Counted from the first letter of the stretch, positions 27,216-36,391 are shown. The stretch is 64,000 bases of DNA from Thiomicrorhabdus sp. Milos-T2 (GCF_000702325.1 NZ_KL370891.1:704917-768916); one strand, 5' to 3'. Notes: a model not told the origin generated them from the sequence alone. A program made the numbers and translations.

Positions 27216-28010
27216 ATGCGTCTCATTCAACAACTTCAACATCAAGTTTTAGCCCTTCACCTAAAACGCAATAAAATCCCTCTCAAACTATGGCATCAAG
27301 CCATTCGTAAAATGCCTATTATGCAGCGATATCATTCTTCGCAACGCATGCAGATAAGACTATTAGCAAGTGAAATTCTTAGAACTAAGCATCTTATAGC
27401 CATTAAAGGAATGGTCTTTACAGATGAAATTAAGGTCATCATTGCCACTCAAGCCGCAATTATGGTTTATGGCTTTGAACTCGCTAAAGAGGGTTCTGCA
27501 ATGAGTTGGTTGCGTAATTGGAGCCAAATCATTGTTTACCCAATGCCATTTTTAAATGGTAGAGAAAATATTGTTAGTCCAAATGGTGTATTGGTTAGTC
27601 AGTCAGGTTTGGAATCGGGAGAAACGCAATACCAAGGCGGAATTGTCATTGATTGGAATGATGATAAGCCTCATCGCTTAAGAGCACATGCAAATCAAGT
27701 CTTAATGCATGAAATGGCACATAAGTTAGATATGTTGGATGGTGATACAAATGGGCATCCGCCATTGCATGCAGATATGAATGAAAGAGAGTGGTTTATG
27801 GCTTTTGAAGAGGCGTTTGAATCACTTTGTCAACAATTGATAAAAGGTCGAAAGCCAGCAATTAATCCCTATGCCGCAACTAATCCCGCTGAATTTTTTG
27901 CAGTGTCTACAGAATATTTTTTTGAAGCGCCTGCCGTTTTAAAAAGAGTATTTCCAGCGGTATATCATCAATTAACACTCTTTTATAAACAAAGCCCTCA
28001 ACTTGATTAA
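27216..28010 (+). CDS. mtfA: MtfA-like zinc metallopeptidase (M90 family)
   Basis: 264 residues, as E. coli MtfA (265). The zinc site is H165-E166-x-x-H169 in LMHEMAHKLDMLDG, with a third ligand probably E in STEYFFE near 230. E. coli MtfA inactivates the Mlc repressor and has aminopeptidase activity; whether Mlc exists here is not known from the window. Cytoplasmic. Single gene before two tRNA genes. Confidence 0.92.
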   Translation: MRLIQQLQHQVLALHLKRNKIPLKLWHQAIRKMPIMQRYHSSQRMQIRLLASEILRTKHLIAIKGMVFTDEIKVIIATQAAIMVYGFELAKEGSAMSWLRNWSQIIVYPMPFLNGRENIVSPNGVLVSQSGLESGETQYQGGIVIDWNDDKPHRLRAHANQVLMHEMAHKLDMLDGDTNGHPPLHADMNEREWFMAFEEAFESLCQQLIKGRKPAINPYAATNPAEFFAVSTEYFFEAPAVLKRVFPAVYHQLTLFYKQSPQLD

Positions 28011-28084
28011 CGCTCTATCAATGTTGCTTTTTGAGCATTCCAAACCATTGGCTATAAATAAAGTTAAAAAAGACTAAAACATCG

Positions 28085-28113
28085 TTTACAAGCGGAGCTT
28101 AACCTTGTATTAT
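28085..28113 (+). promoter_or_regulatory. sigma-70 type promoter of tRNA-Ser
   Basis: TTTACA (28085-28090), 17-bp spacer, TATTAT (28108-28113), 14 bp before the tRNA. Confidence 0.7.
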
Positions 28114-28127
28114 ACGCACCAGAAATT

Positions 28128-28220
28128 GGAGACGTGGCCGAGAGGCTGAAGGCGCTCCCCTGCTAAGGGAGTATAGGGTTTGTAGCTCTATCGAGGGTTC
28201 GAATCCCTCCGTCTCCGCCA
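28128..28220 (+). tRNA. tRNA-Ser (GCT)
   Basis: Acceptor arms GGAGACG / CGTCTCC pair fully, anticodon loop CTGCTAA gives anticodon GCT, a long variable arm typical of tRNA-Ser is present, T-arm GGGTTCGAATCCC, and CCA is encoded (28218-28220). Reads AGC/AGU codons. Confidence 0.97.
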
Positions 28221-28255
28221 TTTCTACCCGTTGAAATTTAGTATTAAATAAAGAG

Positions 28256-28283
28256 TTGACTCCTAGCAAATTCTCTCTATAAT
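28256..28283 (+). promoter_or_regulatory. sigma-70 type promoter of tRNA-Arg
   Basis: TTGACT (28256-28261), 16-bp spacer, perfect TATAAT (28278-28283), followed by a GC-containing discriminator ACGCCTC, as in stringently controlled promoters. Confidence 0.85.
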
Positions 28284-28300
28284 ACGCCTCAACAAACAAA

Positions 28301-28377
28301 GCGCCCGTAGCTCAACTGGATAGAGTACTCGGCTACGAACCGAGCGGTTAGGGGTTCGACTCCCTTCGGGCGCACCA
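28301..28377 (+). tRNA. tRNA-Arg (ACG)
   Basis: Acceptor arms GCGCCCG / CGGGCGC pair fully, anticodon stem CTCGG/CCGAG with loop containing ACG, T-arm GGGGTTCGACTCCC, discriminator A, encoded CCA. The wobble A would be edited to inosine by TadA. Confidence 0.97.
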
Positions 28378-28385
28378 TATTTTAA

Positions 28386-28418
28386 AGCCTCGTTAGAGAA
28401 AACTAACGGGGCTTTTTT
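28386..28418 (+). terminator. terminator after tRNA-Arg
   Basis: AGCCTCGTTAG (28386-28396) pairs with CTAACGGGGCT (28403-28413, one G-U), 6-nt loop, then T5. Confidence 0.9.
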
Positions 28419-28552
28419 ATTGTTTAAATTTATTAGTTTATCGGCATAAACATTCCTATTCAACAACGTGTTGTGTAAGAGTTTGTTGCCTATAAATTTA
28501 CGTATTAGGAATAATGAGAACCATTCAATTCTGAAAGAACGGGGTAAAAGCT

Positions 28553-28564
28553 ACCAGGCCTGGT
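28553..28564. repeat. palindrome ACCAGGCCTGGT, copy 8
   Basis: Intergenic; palindromy extends to 16 bp (28551-28566). It lies 28 bp before a MITE-like repeat. Confidence 0.95.
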
Positions 28565-28591
28565 AGTTTTAAATTGAGTTTAAATTTAAAT

Positions 28592-28750
28592 GAGACCTTT
28601 GCACGAGAGTATGCGCGAGTAAAAATGGTTAAAATTTCCCCGATTTTTGTTGAAAAACTTGCGAATAGCTAGCTATTCCCTGCGTTTTCCGCCGCAATCA
28701 GGCAAATTTTTCCTCATTTTTCTTTCGCACCTATCTCATGCAAAGGTCTC
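28592..28750 (+). mobile_element. MITE-like inverted repeat, copy 5 (short form, 159 bp)
   Basis: Ends GAGACCTTTGCACGAGAG / TCTCATGCAAAGGTCTC; identical in length to copies 1 and 4 and nearly identical in sequence. No clear target duplication. Confidence 0.9.
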
Positions 28751-28760
28751 ATAAAGACTA

Positions 28761-28784
28761 AAAAGCCCGATTTTTAGGGGCTTA
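28761..28784 (-). terminator. rho-independent terminator of trpS
   Basis: On the minus strand AAGCCCC ... GGGCTTTT, short A-rich loop, then T run; on the plus strand AAAAGCCC (28761-28768) and GGGGCTT (28777-28783). 30 bp beyond the trpS stop. Confidence 0.75.
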
Positions 28785-28815
28785 TTAGTATTTAAGTGGT
28801 GAAGATGTTTATGGG

Positions 28816-29826
28816 TTAAGGTAAAACAAATCCAATGGCTTCATGTACGTTTTTAAGCGTTTTCTGTGCTTGCTCACGAGCTGTTGATGCTCCTTGTTTT
28901 AGAATGTCGCGAAGATAGGTTTCATCATCACGAATCTCATAAAAACGTTTTTGCATGGGCTCTAAATAATCTACAACCAATTCACCCAATTCTACTTTTA
29001 AGTGCCCATACATTTTGCCTTTAAAATGCGCTTCTACTTCAGGTATGGATTTACCGCTAATTACAGAGTAAATGGTTAAAAGGTTAGAAACACCTGGCTT
29101 ATTCTCTAGGTCATAATGAATTTCAGCACCCGAGTCTGTCGTGGCTTTTTTGAATTTTTTTATTATGGTTTTAGGGTCGTCTAACAGGCCGATAAAGTTG
29201 CCTTTGTTTTCATCTGATTTTGACATCTTAGATAAAGGATCTTGCAAACTCATAATGCGTCCACCAGAGGTTGTGGGCGGAATAAAGGGCTCTGGTATTT
29301 TAAAGATTTCTTTTTCAAAGCGGTTGTTGTAACGGGTTGCTAAGTCGCGCGTTAGTTCTAAGTGTTGTTTTTGGTCTGCACCTACGGGAACCATCTCGGT
29401 TTGATATAGAAGAATGTCAGCAGCCATTAATACTGGATAATCAAATAATCCCACATTGATATTTTGAGCGTGTTTGGCCGATTTGTCTTTAAACTGAGTC
29501 ATTCGGTTAAGTTCACCCATATAGGTTGAACAGTTAAGTATCCAGGCAAGTTCAGAGTGTTCTGGTACGTGTGATTGAATGAAAACAGTGCTTTTGTTTG
29601 GGTCAATCCCCGCAGCAAGGTAGAGGGCTACAAAATCTAAACTACGTTGATGTAAGGCTTTTGGATCTTGTTCAACCGTAATAGCGTGCATATTGACTAA
29701 CGAAAAAAGGCAGTTGTAATCATCCTGCATTTTTACCCAGTTTTTAATTGAGCCAATATAGTTACCAATCATTAAATCGCCAGAAGGCTGAATTCCGCTT
29801 AATAAAGTAGGTTTAGTATTTGTCAT
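28816..29826 (-). CDS. trpS: tryptophanyl-tRNA synthetase
   Basis: 336 residues. Class I motifs are [15 protein letters not shown] near the N-terminus, where TIGN-like IGN replaces HIGH, and KMSKSDEN at about residue 205. [14 protein letters not shown] and ADILLY segments are typical. It charges tRNA-Trp. Cytoplasmic. Alone on its strand, with terminator at 28761-28784. Confidence 0.96.
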   Translation of the reverse strand: MTNTKPTLLSGIQPSGDLMIGNYIGSIKNWVKMQDDYNCLFSLVNMHAITVEQDPKALHQRSLDFVALYLAAGIDPNKSTVFIQSHVPEHSELAWILNCSTYMGELNRMTQFKDKSAKHAQNINVGLFDYPVLMAADILLYQTEMVPVGADQKQHLELTRDLATRYNNRFEKEIFKIPEPFIPPTTSGGRIMSLQDPLSKMSKSDENKGNFIGLLDDPKTIIKKFKKATTDSGAEIHYDLENKPGVSNLLTIYSVISGKSIPEVEAHFKGKMYGHLKVELGELVVDYLEPMQKRFYEIRDDETYLRDILKQGASTAREQAQKTLKNVHEAIGFVLP

Positions 29827-29961
29827 ATAAATCTTTCTATTCTGTGCCTATGGCGGCTTTTTGAGTTATGTGAATGGACGGTATTTTCGCATTTTATAGT
29901 CTGAATAACTAGGGTAGGCTTGGTTTTTGTTATTTATGCATGACTATATAAGACTTTTTGA

Positions 29962-30408
29962 TTAAAAAATAAATGGGATTAGTTTTTTAGTTTTCTTTTG
30001 ATATTCAGCGTAGTCATTTAGTTTTTCAGTGAGCAGACGTTCTTCGTAGGTTAGCTTTATAAGTAGTGTTGTGCATAAAGATAAGTAGAGGGCTAAAGCA
30101 AACCAGTTAAGTTGTAAAATGACGAGAGGAAAAAAGAATAAGATTATTGAAAAGTACATAGGGTGGCGAATAAATTGATAAGGGCCATGTGTGATTAATT
30201 GGATATCTGGCATTGGATCGGGAACAATATTAAAGTGACCTAAATGCATGCTTTGTATAGCCCATAGTCCAATAAATACTGCGATACCTTGAATGATTAA
30301 AATTGTCATATTGAAGCTTAGCGGCAGTTCTAGAAGAAGTAGCGCAATTAGAAAAAATTGTAAGAAAACTAAGCCAAATGAAATAATAGGATTTTTAGTT
30401 TTGGTCAT
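29962..30408 (-). CDS. isoprenylcysteine carboxylmethyltransferase-like membrane protein
   Basis: 148 residues with about four membrane helices. The C-terminal half has the SAM-binding pattern of ICMT/phospholipid methyltransferases: THGPYQFIRHPMY and YEERLLTEKLNDYAEYQKKTKKLIP. These bacterial relatives methylate lipids or small molecules at the membrane; the substrate is not known. Stands alone between trpS and pcnB. Confidence 0.8.
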   Translation of the reverse strand: MTKTKNPIISFGLVFLQFFLIALLLLELPLSFNMTILIIQGIAVFIGLWAIQSMHLGHFNIVPDPMPDIQLITHGPYQFIRHPMYFSIILFFFPLVILQLNWFALALYLSLCTTLLIKLTYEERLLTEKLNDYAEYQKKTKKLIPFIF

Positions 30409-30618
30409 TGTTATGCTCTTTTTTAATTTATGAGATATTATTTGTAGTTATTTTAAGGGTTTTAAAATAATTTCTTATGACTAAAACATTAATTTAAAAA
30501 TTTAAGTACCACGAGGTTTTGGATAATAAACCTCAAAAAGAAACCTTATTGATTGCAGTATCTTTAAAACACGCTAAAATGAAGTTCTATTCTGTGAACA
30601 CTAAATCAATACTACTTT

Positions 30619-32052
30619 ATGCAACGAATTATTCGTAAAATCAGCGCCTTTTTTTCAAGGGCAAAACATCTTCCCATACATGTTACAGCAGGGGTTAAAC
30701 CTCCGGTCATTGTTAAACGTCAAAAACATGGAATTTCAAGAAAAGAAATCGATAAATCTGCTTTAGATGTTCTATACGGCCTAAAGCGTGGTGGCTATGA
30801 TGCCTATTTGGTGGGCGGTTGTGTTCGAGATTTATTATTGGGGTTAGAGCCTAAAGATTTTGACGTGGTGACTGATGCAGAACCGGATCAAGTAAAAAGT
30901 GTTTTTAAACAACGCTGTCGTTTAATTGGGCGCAGATTCCGTTTAGCACATGTTCGTTTTGGCCGCATGATGATTGAAGTGGCTACTTTTCGTGGGCAAG
31001 GTGATGGTGATGGACGTAAAGATCGTTTTGGGCGTAAAGGAAAAGTTTCTGGCCCCGCTCGTCAAGTGGATGATAGTGGACGACTGCTAAGGGATAATGT
31101 TTACGGTACGATTGAAGAAGATGTTTGGCGCCGAGACTTTACTGTTAATGCTTTGTATTATGACATTAAGACTTTCTCAATTACCGATTACACAGGTGGT
31201 TTAGAGGATATTAATAAAGGCCAGTTACGTTTAATTGGTGACCCTGAAACGCGTTATCGTGAAGACCCTGTTCGTATGATCAGAGCAATACGCTTTGCTT
31301 CTAAATTAGGGTTTAACATTGAAAAGAAAACTGAAAAACCGATTGTGGGTTTGGCGCCTCTGTTACAAGATGTTTCTAATGCCCGTATGTTTGAAGAGGT
31401 CTTGAAACTTTTTCATAGTGGTGTTGCCATTGAGGTTTTTGAGAAATTACGTCATTACGGTTTGTTTGAACATCTATTCCCTTTAACAGAAGAGGCTCTT
31501 TTTGACGAAAAAGACGGCTTTCCGCGCATGATGATTATTGAAGCATTGAAAAGTACAGATGCTAGAATTCAAAGTGGTAAGTCTGTAAATCCTGCCTTTT
31601 TATTTGCAGCGATGCTTTGGGAGCCAATGTTACAGCGCAAACAAACTTTTTTAGATGAAGGTTTCGCTCACCAAGATGCCTTTCACGCAGCTTGTAATGA
31701 TGTCATCGAACAACAAATTAAGCGTACGGCTATTCCTAAACGTTTTACAGCTCAAATGCGAGATATTTGGAATTTACAACATCGTTTGCCCAAACGTCAT
31801 GGGGATAGAGCTCAAAAAATTATAGAACATCCGCGTTTTAGAGCGGCATATGATTTTTTAGGTGTTCGAGCTGCGGGTGGTGAAACCGAAGTTCAGTCTA
31901 TATTTGATTGGTGGACGGTTTACCAAGAAAAAGATCCTGTTGCTCAGGTTGCTTTTGCCAACTCTGTTGAAAAACCTCAACGTAAAAAACGTACTCGTCG
32001 TAATCGTAACTTCTATCGTAAAAGAAGTCAGTCTGGTGAGGGTGATTCTTAA
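30619..32052 (+). CDS. pcnB: poly(A) polymerase I
   Basis: 477 residues. Nucleotidyltransferase core VGGCVRDLLLGLEPKDFDVVTDAEPD with catalytic D80 and D82, RRFRLAHVRFGRMMIEVATFRG and EEDVWRRDFTVNALYYDI, the segment that separates bacterial poly(A) polymerase from CCA-adding enzyme. The C-terminus is strongly basic (QRKKRTRRNRNFYRKR), used for RNA binding. It adds 3' A tails that promote RNA decay. It heads a probable operon pcnB-folK-panB with 52 and 77 bp gaps, an order conserved in gammaproteobacteria. Confidence 0.95.
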   Translation: MQRIIRKISAFFSRAKHLPIHVTAGVKPPVIVKRQKHGISRKEIDKSALDVLYGLKRGGYDAYLVGGCVRDLLLGLEPKDFDVVTDAEPDQVKSVFKQRCRLIGRRFRLAHVRFGRMMIEVATFRGQGDGDGRKDRFGRKGKVSGPARQVDDSGRLLRDNVYGTIEEDVWRRDFTVNALYYDIKTFSITDYTGGLEDINKGQLRLIGDPETRYREDPVRMIRAIRFASKLGFNIEKKTEKPIVGLAPLLQDVSNARMFEEVLKLFHSGVAIEVFEKLRHYGLFEHLFPLTEEALFDEKDGFPRMMIIEALKSTDARIQSGKSVNPAFLFAAMLWEPMLQRKQTFLDEGFAHQDAFHAACNDVIEQQIKRTAIPKRFTAQMRDIWNLQHRLPKRHGDRAQKIIEHPRFRAAYDFLGVRAAGGETEVQSIFDWWTVYQEKDPVAQVAFANSVEKPQRKKRTRRNRNFYRKRSQSGEGDS

Positions 32053-32104
32053 CCCGGTTAATCATGGTTAATGTGATTTAAGATTGGTTTTGTGAGAGTT
32101 TTCT

Positions 32105-32590
32105 ATGTCTACTAATACTGTTTATATAGGATTGGGGAGTAATCTATCTAATCCTGTCGAACAATTAAATACAGCAATGAAATCCATTGCATTAATGCCT
32201 TTTACTCAACTGATTAAACGCTCCTCTTTTTACAGTTCGAAGCCATTAGGACCACAAGACCAGCCCGATTTTATTAATGCGGTTTGTGAAATTGAAACCG
32301 AATTGGAAGCGGAAGATTTACTAAAAAGATTGCAAACGATTGAATTAGAACAAGGGCGAATAAAAAAACGTCATTGGGGTGAGCGCTTAATTGATTTGGA
32401 TATTCTTCTTTTTGGAAACAATCTGATTAATAGCAAAGATTTAGTTGTGCCTCATTCACAAATTGCTTTGCGTGATTTTGTATTGATTCCATTGTCTGAA
32501 ATTGCACCAGGCCTGGTGATTCCTAATAAAGGTAAGGTTGAAAATCTAATTTCTACTCTTACAGATTCATATTTAATGCCTTTAGGATAG
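32105..32590 (+). CDS. folK: 2-amino-4-hydroxy-6-hydroxymethyldihydropteridine pyrophosphokinase
   Basis: 161 residues, normal HPPK length. YIGLGSNLSNPVEQL at the N-terminus, LGPQDQPDFINAVCEIET, RHWGERLIDLDILLFGN with the magnesium-binding aspartates, and VPHSQIALRDFVLIPLSEIAPG are family signatures. It transfers pyrophosphate from ATP to the pterin in folate synthesis. Palindrome copy 9 (32506-32517) is inside the gene. Confidence 0.96.
   Translation: MSTNTVYIGLGSNLSNPVEQLNTAMKSIALMPFTQLIKRSSFYSSKPLGPQDQPDFINAVCEIETELEAEDLLKRLQTIELEQGRIKKRHWGERLIDLDILLFGNNLINSKDLVVPHSQIALRDFVLIPLSEIAPGLVIPNKGKVENLISTLTDSYLMPLG
32506..32517. repeat. palindrome ACCAGGCCTGGT, copy 9 (in folK)
   Basis: Read as Ala-Pro-Gly-Leu-Val; palindromy extends to 14 bp. 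Confidence 0.95.
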
Positions 32591-32619
32591 CTTTGCACGA
32601 GATTCATTCGTGAAAAACT
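32589..32619 (+). repeat. short hairpin repeat upstream of panB
   Basis: AGCTTTGCACGAGATTC followed by ATTCGTGAAAAAC. It matches the hairpin before lysC (25249-25279) in most positions and shares CTTTGCACGAGA with the ends of the MITE-like repeat, of which it may be a remnant. Confidence 0.55.
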
Positions 32620-32667
32620 CTATTTAAATTAGAACGTCATTTATTCATTAACTATCTAGGAAAAGCT

Positions 32668-33459
32668 ATGTCAATAACGCTTTTAAAACTAAAAAAGATG
32701 CATAACAGCAATGAAAAAATTGTGTGTTTAACAGCTTATGATGCAAGCTTTGCTTACTGGGTTGCGGAAGCTGGCGTTGAGGTGATTTTAGTTGGTGACT
32801 CTTTGGGGATGGTAGTGCAAGGTCATAAAACGACTTTACCCGTTACAATGGATGATATGGTTTATCACACTAAAATGGTTCAACAAGGTAATCACCAGGC
32901 CTGGTGTATTGCAGATTTACCTTTTATGTCAGATACCTCAATTGATATGACGCTAAGAAATGCTGCACGCTTAATGAAAGAGGGTGGGGCAAATATGGTA
33001 AAGCTAGAAGGAGGAGAGCGTGTAATCGAATCGGTTGCAGCGCTTTCTGCTTTAGGTGTTCCGGTTTGCGGGCATTTGGGTTTATTACCGCAGTCAGTTG
33101 AAAAATATGGCTATAAAGTTCAGGGTAAAGATTCTGAATCAGCACAGAAATTAATTTCAGATGCAATTGCTCTAGAAGCCGCGGGTGCAGAAATGCTTGT
33201 TTTAGAGTGCGTTCCCGCAGAACTGGCTAAAGAGGTGACTAAGCAATTAAGTATTCCTGTTATAGGGATTGGTTCGGGCAAAGATACCAGTGGTCAGGTT
33301 TTGGTTTTGCATGATATGTTAGGTATTACTGTTGGTCAGGCACCCAAGTTTGCAAAAAATTTTATGGCACAATCTAGCTCAATACAGCAAGCCTTAACCA
33401 CTTATGTCTCAGAGGTTAAAACCGAATTATTTCCTAGCGAAGCTCATCTGGTTGGTTAA
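32668..33459 (+). CDS. panB: 3-methyl-2-oxobutanoate hydroxymethyltransferase
   Basis: 263 residues. [34 protein letters not shown] with the metal-binding Asp, [15 protein letters not shown] and MLVLECVP with the catalytic Glu are present. It makes ketopantoate from ketoisovalerate using methylene-tetrahydrofolate, so it depends on the folate pathway of its neighbour folK. panC follows after a 420-bp gap filled by an inverted-repeat element. Palindrome copy 10 (32894-32905) lies in the gene and is read in a different frame from most other copies. Confidence 0.97.
   Translation: MSITLLKLKKMHNSNEKIVCLTAYDASFAYWVAEAGVEVILVGDSLGMVVQGHKTTLPVTMDDMVYHTKMVQQGNHQAWCIADLPFMSDTSIDMTLRNAARLMKEGGANMVKLEGGERVIESVAALSALGVPVCGHLGLLPQSVEKYGYKVQGKDSESAQKLISDAIALEAAGAEMLVLECVPAELAKEVTKQLSIPVIGIGSGKDTSGQVLVLHDMLGITVGQAPKFAKNFMAQSSSIQQALTTYVSEVKTELFPSEAHLVG
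32894..32905. repeat. palindrome ACCAGGCCTGGT, copy 10 (in panB)
   Basis: Read as His-Gln-Ala-Trp-Cys, i.e. in another frame than the Pro-Gly-Leu-Val copies. Palindromy extends to 14 bp. Confidence 0.95.
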
Positions 33460-33882
33460 CCTTAGAGCTTGAGTTTTGTAAGGTTTTATATTATTTGTAG
33501 CTAAGAAATATCGGGTATCCGTATTTTGTGATTGATTATCCAGTATTGTAAAAATTAACCACGAAGACACAGAGGCACGAAGGTTAAAAAAACAAATAAA
33601 AGTGATTCGAAAATCATAGCCTAACAATCTTAAGTCACGCCTATAAACTCCGTATTTGTAAAGTTTAACAGCGATTAATTTATTACGTTTAGTTTGGTTA
33701 TTCGTTAAATTTAAGTTGGTATTAGATATTAGAAATCTTCGTGCTTTCGTGTCTTCGTGGTAAAAGGTTTGTTTAATCAATCATAAAATACATATACTCG
33801 AAATATCTTAGTTAATGTTTTACTCTCCCTCAATTTATCAGAGGGTTATTTAATTGATTCAGTGTTCTTAAATAAGGTCTTT
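33460..33882. other. intergenic region between panB and panC
   Basis: 423 bp, nearly half of it an inverted-repeat element (33558-33762). No real gene is seen; an open frame on the minus strand here is without features and overlaps the repeat. Confidence 0.6.
33558..33762. mobile_element. second inverted-repeat element (accacgaagacac type)
   Basis: Left arm ACCACGAAGACACAGAGG (from 33558) is inverted at 33738-33762 (CTTTCGTGTCTTCGTGGT) with about 22 of 25 bases matching. About 205 bp, AT-rich inside, no coding capacity. Fragments with the same ends lie at 4450-4469 and 40790-40805. Repeats of this type are common in many bacteria. Confidence 0.75.
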
Positions 33883-34734
33883 ATGCAAATCTTTGAAGAA
33901 GTGAGTGCGCTACGTTCGCAAGTCTCTGATTGGAAAAAATCTGGTCATAAAGTTGGGTTTGTTCCAACCATGGGAAATTTACATGATGGTCATCTCAGCC
34001 TCGTTAAAAAAGCACAACAAACTTGTGACAAAGTCGTGGTGAGTATTTTTGTTAACCCGATGCAATTCGGTCCTAATGAAGATTTTGATAGTTATCCACG
34101 TACATTTGATGAAGATCAGGCTAAATTGGCTCAACTGCAAACTGATGCGGTCTTTTACCCTAGTGTTGAAGCGGTATATCCTAATGGATTAGCTCAAACT
34201 CAAGTCAGTGTGCCAGAAGCACTTACTTCTTTGTTAGAAGGCGCAAAGCGTCCTGGGCATTTTGATGGCGTTACCACCGTTGTTGCAAAGCTATTTAATA
34301 TGGTACAAGCAGATAAAGCTTTTTTTGGACAGAAAGATTTTCAGCAGTTAGCGGTCATAAAAGCAATGGTCTTTGAGTTGGCAATGCCGATTGAAATTAT
34401 CTCAGTGCCAATTGCTAGAGATAAAGATGGATTGGCCTTAAGTTCTCGTAATCAATATTTAACTACCGAACAAAGAAACGTTGCTCCCAAGTTATTTACG
34501 ACTATACAAAATATAAGGGTTGCTATTGATTCTGGCAATCTCAATTTTAATGCTCTATGTGAATCAGCAAAACAATCTTTATTGACGGAAGGGTTTGATC
34601 AAGTGGATTATGTTCAGGTCTGTGATGCCATAACATTATTACCTGCAGATAAGCTAACCAATAAAAAGGTGATTCTAGCCGTGGCACGTTTAGGAAAAAC
34701 CCGTTTATTGGATAATATTTTGCTTAATGCTTAA
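33883..34734 (+). CDS. panC: pantothenate synthetase
   Basis: 283 residues from the ATG at 33883, which has AAGGT upstream at 33874; the frame is open to a GTG at 33862. Motifs: GFVPTMGNLHDGHLSLVKKA (HIGH-like), VVSIFVNPMQFGPNEDFDSYPRT, FGQKDFQQLAVI and ALSSRNQYL (KMSKS-like). It joins pantoate and beta-alanine using ATP. Works with panB and panD in this window. Confidence 0.97.
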   Translation: MQIFEEVSALRSQVSDWKKSGHKVGFVPTMGNLHDGHLSLVKKAQQTCDKVVVSIFVNPMQFGPNEDFDSYPRTFDEDQAKLAQLQTDAVFYPSVEAVYPNGLAQTQVSVPEALTSLLEGAKRPGHFDGVTTVVAKLFNMVQADKAFFGQKDFQQLAVIKAMVFELAMPIEIISVPIARDKDGLALSSRNQYLTTEQRNVAPKLFTTIQNIRVAIDSGNLNFNALCESAKQSLLTEGFDQVDYVQVCDAITLLPADKLTNKKVILAVARLGKTRLLDNILLNA

Positions 34735-34869
34735 ATATAGAGCTTTGCTCTAGGCTTTTGTATGAATAAAAAACCGCATAAATAGGATGTTTTTTACAAG
34801 AAATATTCTCTCACCGCGTTCATGCAAATTATTTAAATATAAACTTAACGATATTAAAGAATATAACTT

Positions 34870-35643
34870 ATGAGTTTTTCAACCTTAATAGGCCTTGTTG
34901 CCGGTATTACTATTGTTTTAATTGCAATGGCCATGGGTTCGTCTATCTCGATGTTTGTAAATCTACCAGGCCTGATGATTGTAGTGGGCGGGACTATTGC
35001 GGCAACGATGATTCGTTATTCAATGGCTGATAGTTTTAGAGCGATTGGGATGTCTTTTAGTGTGCTAAAGGTAAGCTCTGAAGTTAAAGATTTTCATGAA
35101 TTAGTGGATATTACTGAAGATTTACTGAGATTAGTTCGAGGTAAAGGTGTCCTTGCGATGGAGTCATATGAACTAAATAATCAGTTTTATAGTTCTGGCG
35201 TAAAGATGTTGGTTGATGGCTATTCACTGGAGATGGTGAAACAAACATTAAAAGAAAAAAATAAATTATTAGTAGAAAAAGCGGAAACCAGTGCCGGTGT
35301 ATTTCGTTCTATTGGTGACGCGGCACCCGCTTTTGGAATGATAGGAACCTTAGTGGGTTTGATTCAAATGCTTTCTAATTTAAGCGACCCAGCAGCGATT
35401 GGACCTTCGATGGCAGTTGCTATGTTAACCACTTTATATGGCGCAATGATAGCGAATCTTATGGCACTACCGATTGCCGATAAAATTGAGTCTTGGGCGC
35501 AAAATGAATCCGATCGTGAGTTGCTGATTATTGAAGCGATTGATAGTATTGGACAAGGGCATAATCCTGCCGTTATGCGTGATTTGTTAGCTCCTTATCT
35601 ACAAATAAATAGCAAGGCCAAAGCTGATGGCGAAGAAAGCTAA
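34870..35643 (+). CDS. motA: flagellar stator protein MotA/PomA
   Basis: 257 residues with four membrane helices (about 5-25, 32-50, 150-172, 182-202) and the cytoplasmic loop between helices 2 and 3 that contacts FliG. FRSIGDAAPAFGMIGTLVGLIQML is the conserved third helix with the key proline. Length and sequence resemble sodium-driven PomA as well as MotA of the short type, so the ion cannot be named. The stop overlaps the motB start by 17 bp. A near-copy of the palindrome (ACCAGGCCTGAT, 34965-34976) is in the gene. Confidence 0.9.
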   Translation: MSFSTLIGLVAGITIVLIAMAMGSSISMFVNLPGLMIVVGGTIAATMIRYSMADSFRAIGMSFSVLKVSSEVKDFHELVDITEDLLRLVRGKGVLAMESYELNNQFYSSGVKMLVDGYSLEMVKQTLKEKNKLLVEKAETSAGVFRSIGDAAPAFGMIGTLVGLIQMLSNLSDPAAIGPSMAVAMLTTLYGAMIANLMALPIADKIESWAQNESDRELLIIEAIDSIGQGHNPAVMRDLLAPYLQINSKAKADGEES

Positions 35644-36367
35644 AGGTGGTCCAGCCTGGTTAGCAACTTTTGCCGACCTAATGTCTTTATTGATGGCGAT
35701 GTTTGTGCTGTTATATGCCATGTCTAGTACTGATGTGCCTAAATATAAAGCGGTTGTAGAATCTCTTAATGAAACCTTGGGAAACGGTAGTGAATTGACT
35801 CCGGAGCAGGAGCAGTTTTTTAATTCCATCTTATCAAAAGAAAAGGTTGAAGAGGTCGATAAGGTTTCTGATTCTCCTCCAGTCGAAGTTTCACAGGTGG
35901 ATGACTTAAAACCTCTATACGATAGCTTAATTGAGACCTATTCTGATGCAAGTCAAAACAATGAAATCAAAATTGAGTACGATGCGGATAACAATCAAAT
36001 TAAATTAGTGTTTCCAGAACAAATCGCTTTTGACCCAGGTAGGGCTGATCTAAAATTACGTTTTGAGAACTTGCTTAGAAAATTTTTTGCTTTTAGAGAT
36101 GAGCCGGTCGATTTAAGAGTCATTGGACATACAGATAGTAGACCCATTTCGGGTGGTCGTTTTAGATCCAATTGGGAGCTTTCTAGTGCTAGAGCCGCAA
36201 GCGTTATTGAATATTTAGTTAGGGATGGATCTATTCGTCCAAATCAGGCAGAAGCAGTTGGCTTGGCTGATACTCAGCCTATTTCATTAGGGAAAACGGC
36301 ATTAGATTATGCTAAAAACCGAAGGGTTGAAATATTAATTGCGCCGCAACACTCGCGACCTAAATAG
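35627..36367 (+). CDS. motB: flagellar stator protein MotB
   Basis: 246 residues. One membrane helix (about 12-32) with the ion-carrying Asp, D17, in WLATFADLMSLLMAMFVLLYAMS. A plug/linker region follows and then the OmpA-like peptidoglycan-binding domain (about 125-240) with IAFDPGRADL, GHTDSRPISGG, SNWELSSARAASVIEYL and NRRVEI. Together with MotA it drives flagellar rotation. Translationally coupled to motA by a 17-bp overlap. Convergent with panD. Confidence 0.92.
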   Translation: MAKKAKGGPAWLATFADLMSLLMAMFVLLYAMSSTDVPKYKAVVESLNETLGNGSELTPEQEQFFNSILSKEKVEEVDKVSDSPPVEVSQVDDLKPLYDSLIETYSDASQNNEIKIEYDADNNQIKLVFPEQIAFDPGRADLKLRFENLLRKFFAFRDEPVDLRVIGHTDSRPISGGRFRSNWELSSARAASVIEYLVRDGSIRPNQAEAVGLADTQPISLGKTALDYAKNRRVEILIAPQHSRPK

Positions 36368-36391
36368 GGTTTTAGTTAGGGTTTTAGAAAT

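Noticed and set aside
28099-28466. Open frames on the minus strand over the two tRNA genes
   Set aside because: They are the well-known false proteins (GFEPSIELQTL and GSRTPNRSVRSRVLYPVELRAL types) produced by translating the antisense of tRNA-Ser and tRNA-Arg.
33427-33780. 117-codon frame on the minus strand between panB and panC
   Set aside because: It overlaps the panB end and the inverted-repeat element, and has no domain or usable ribosome binding site.
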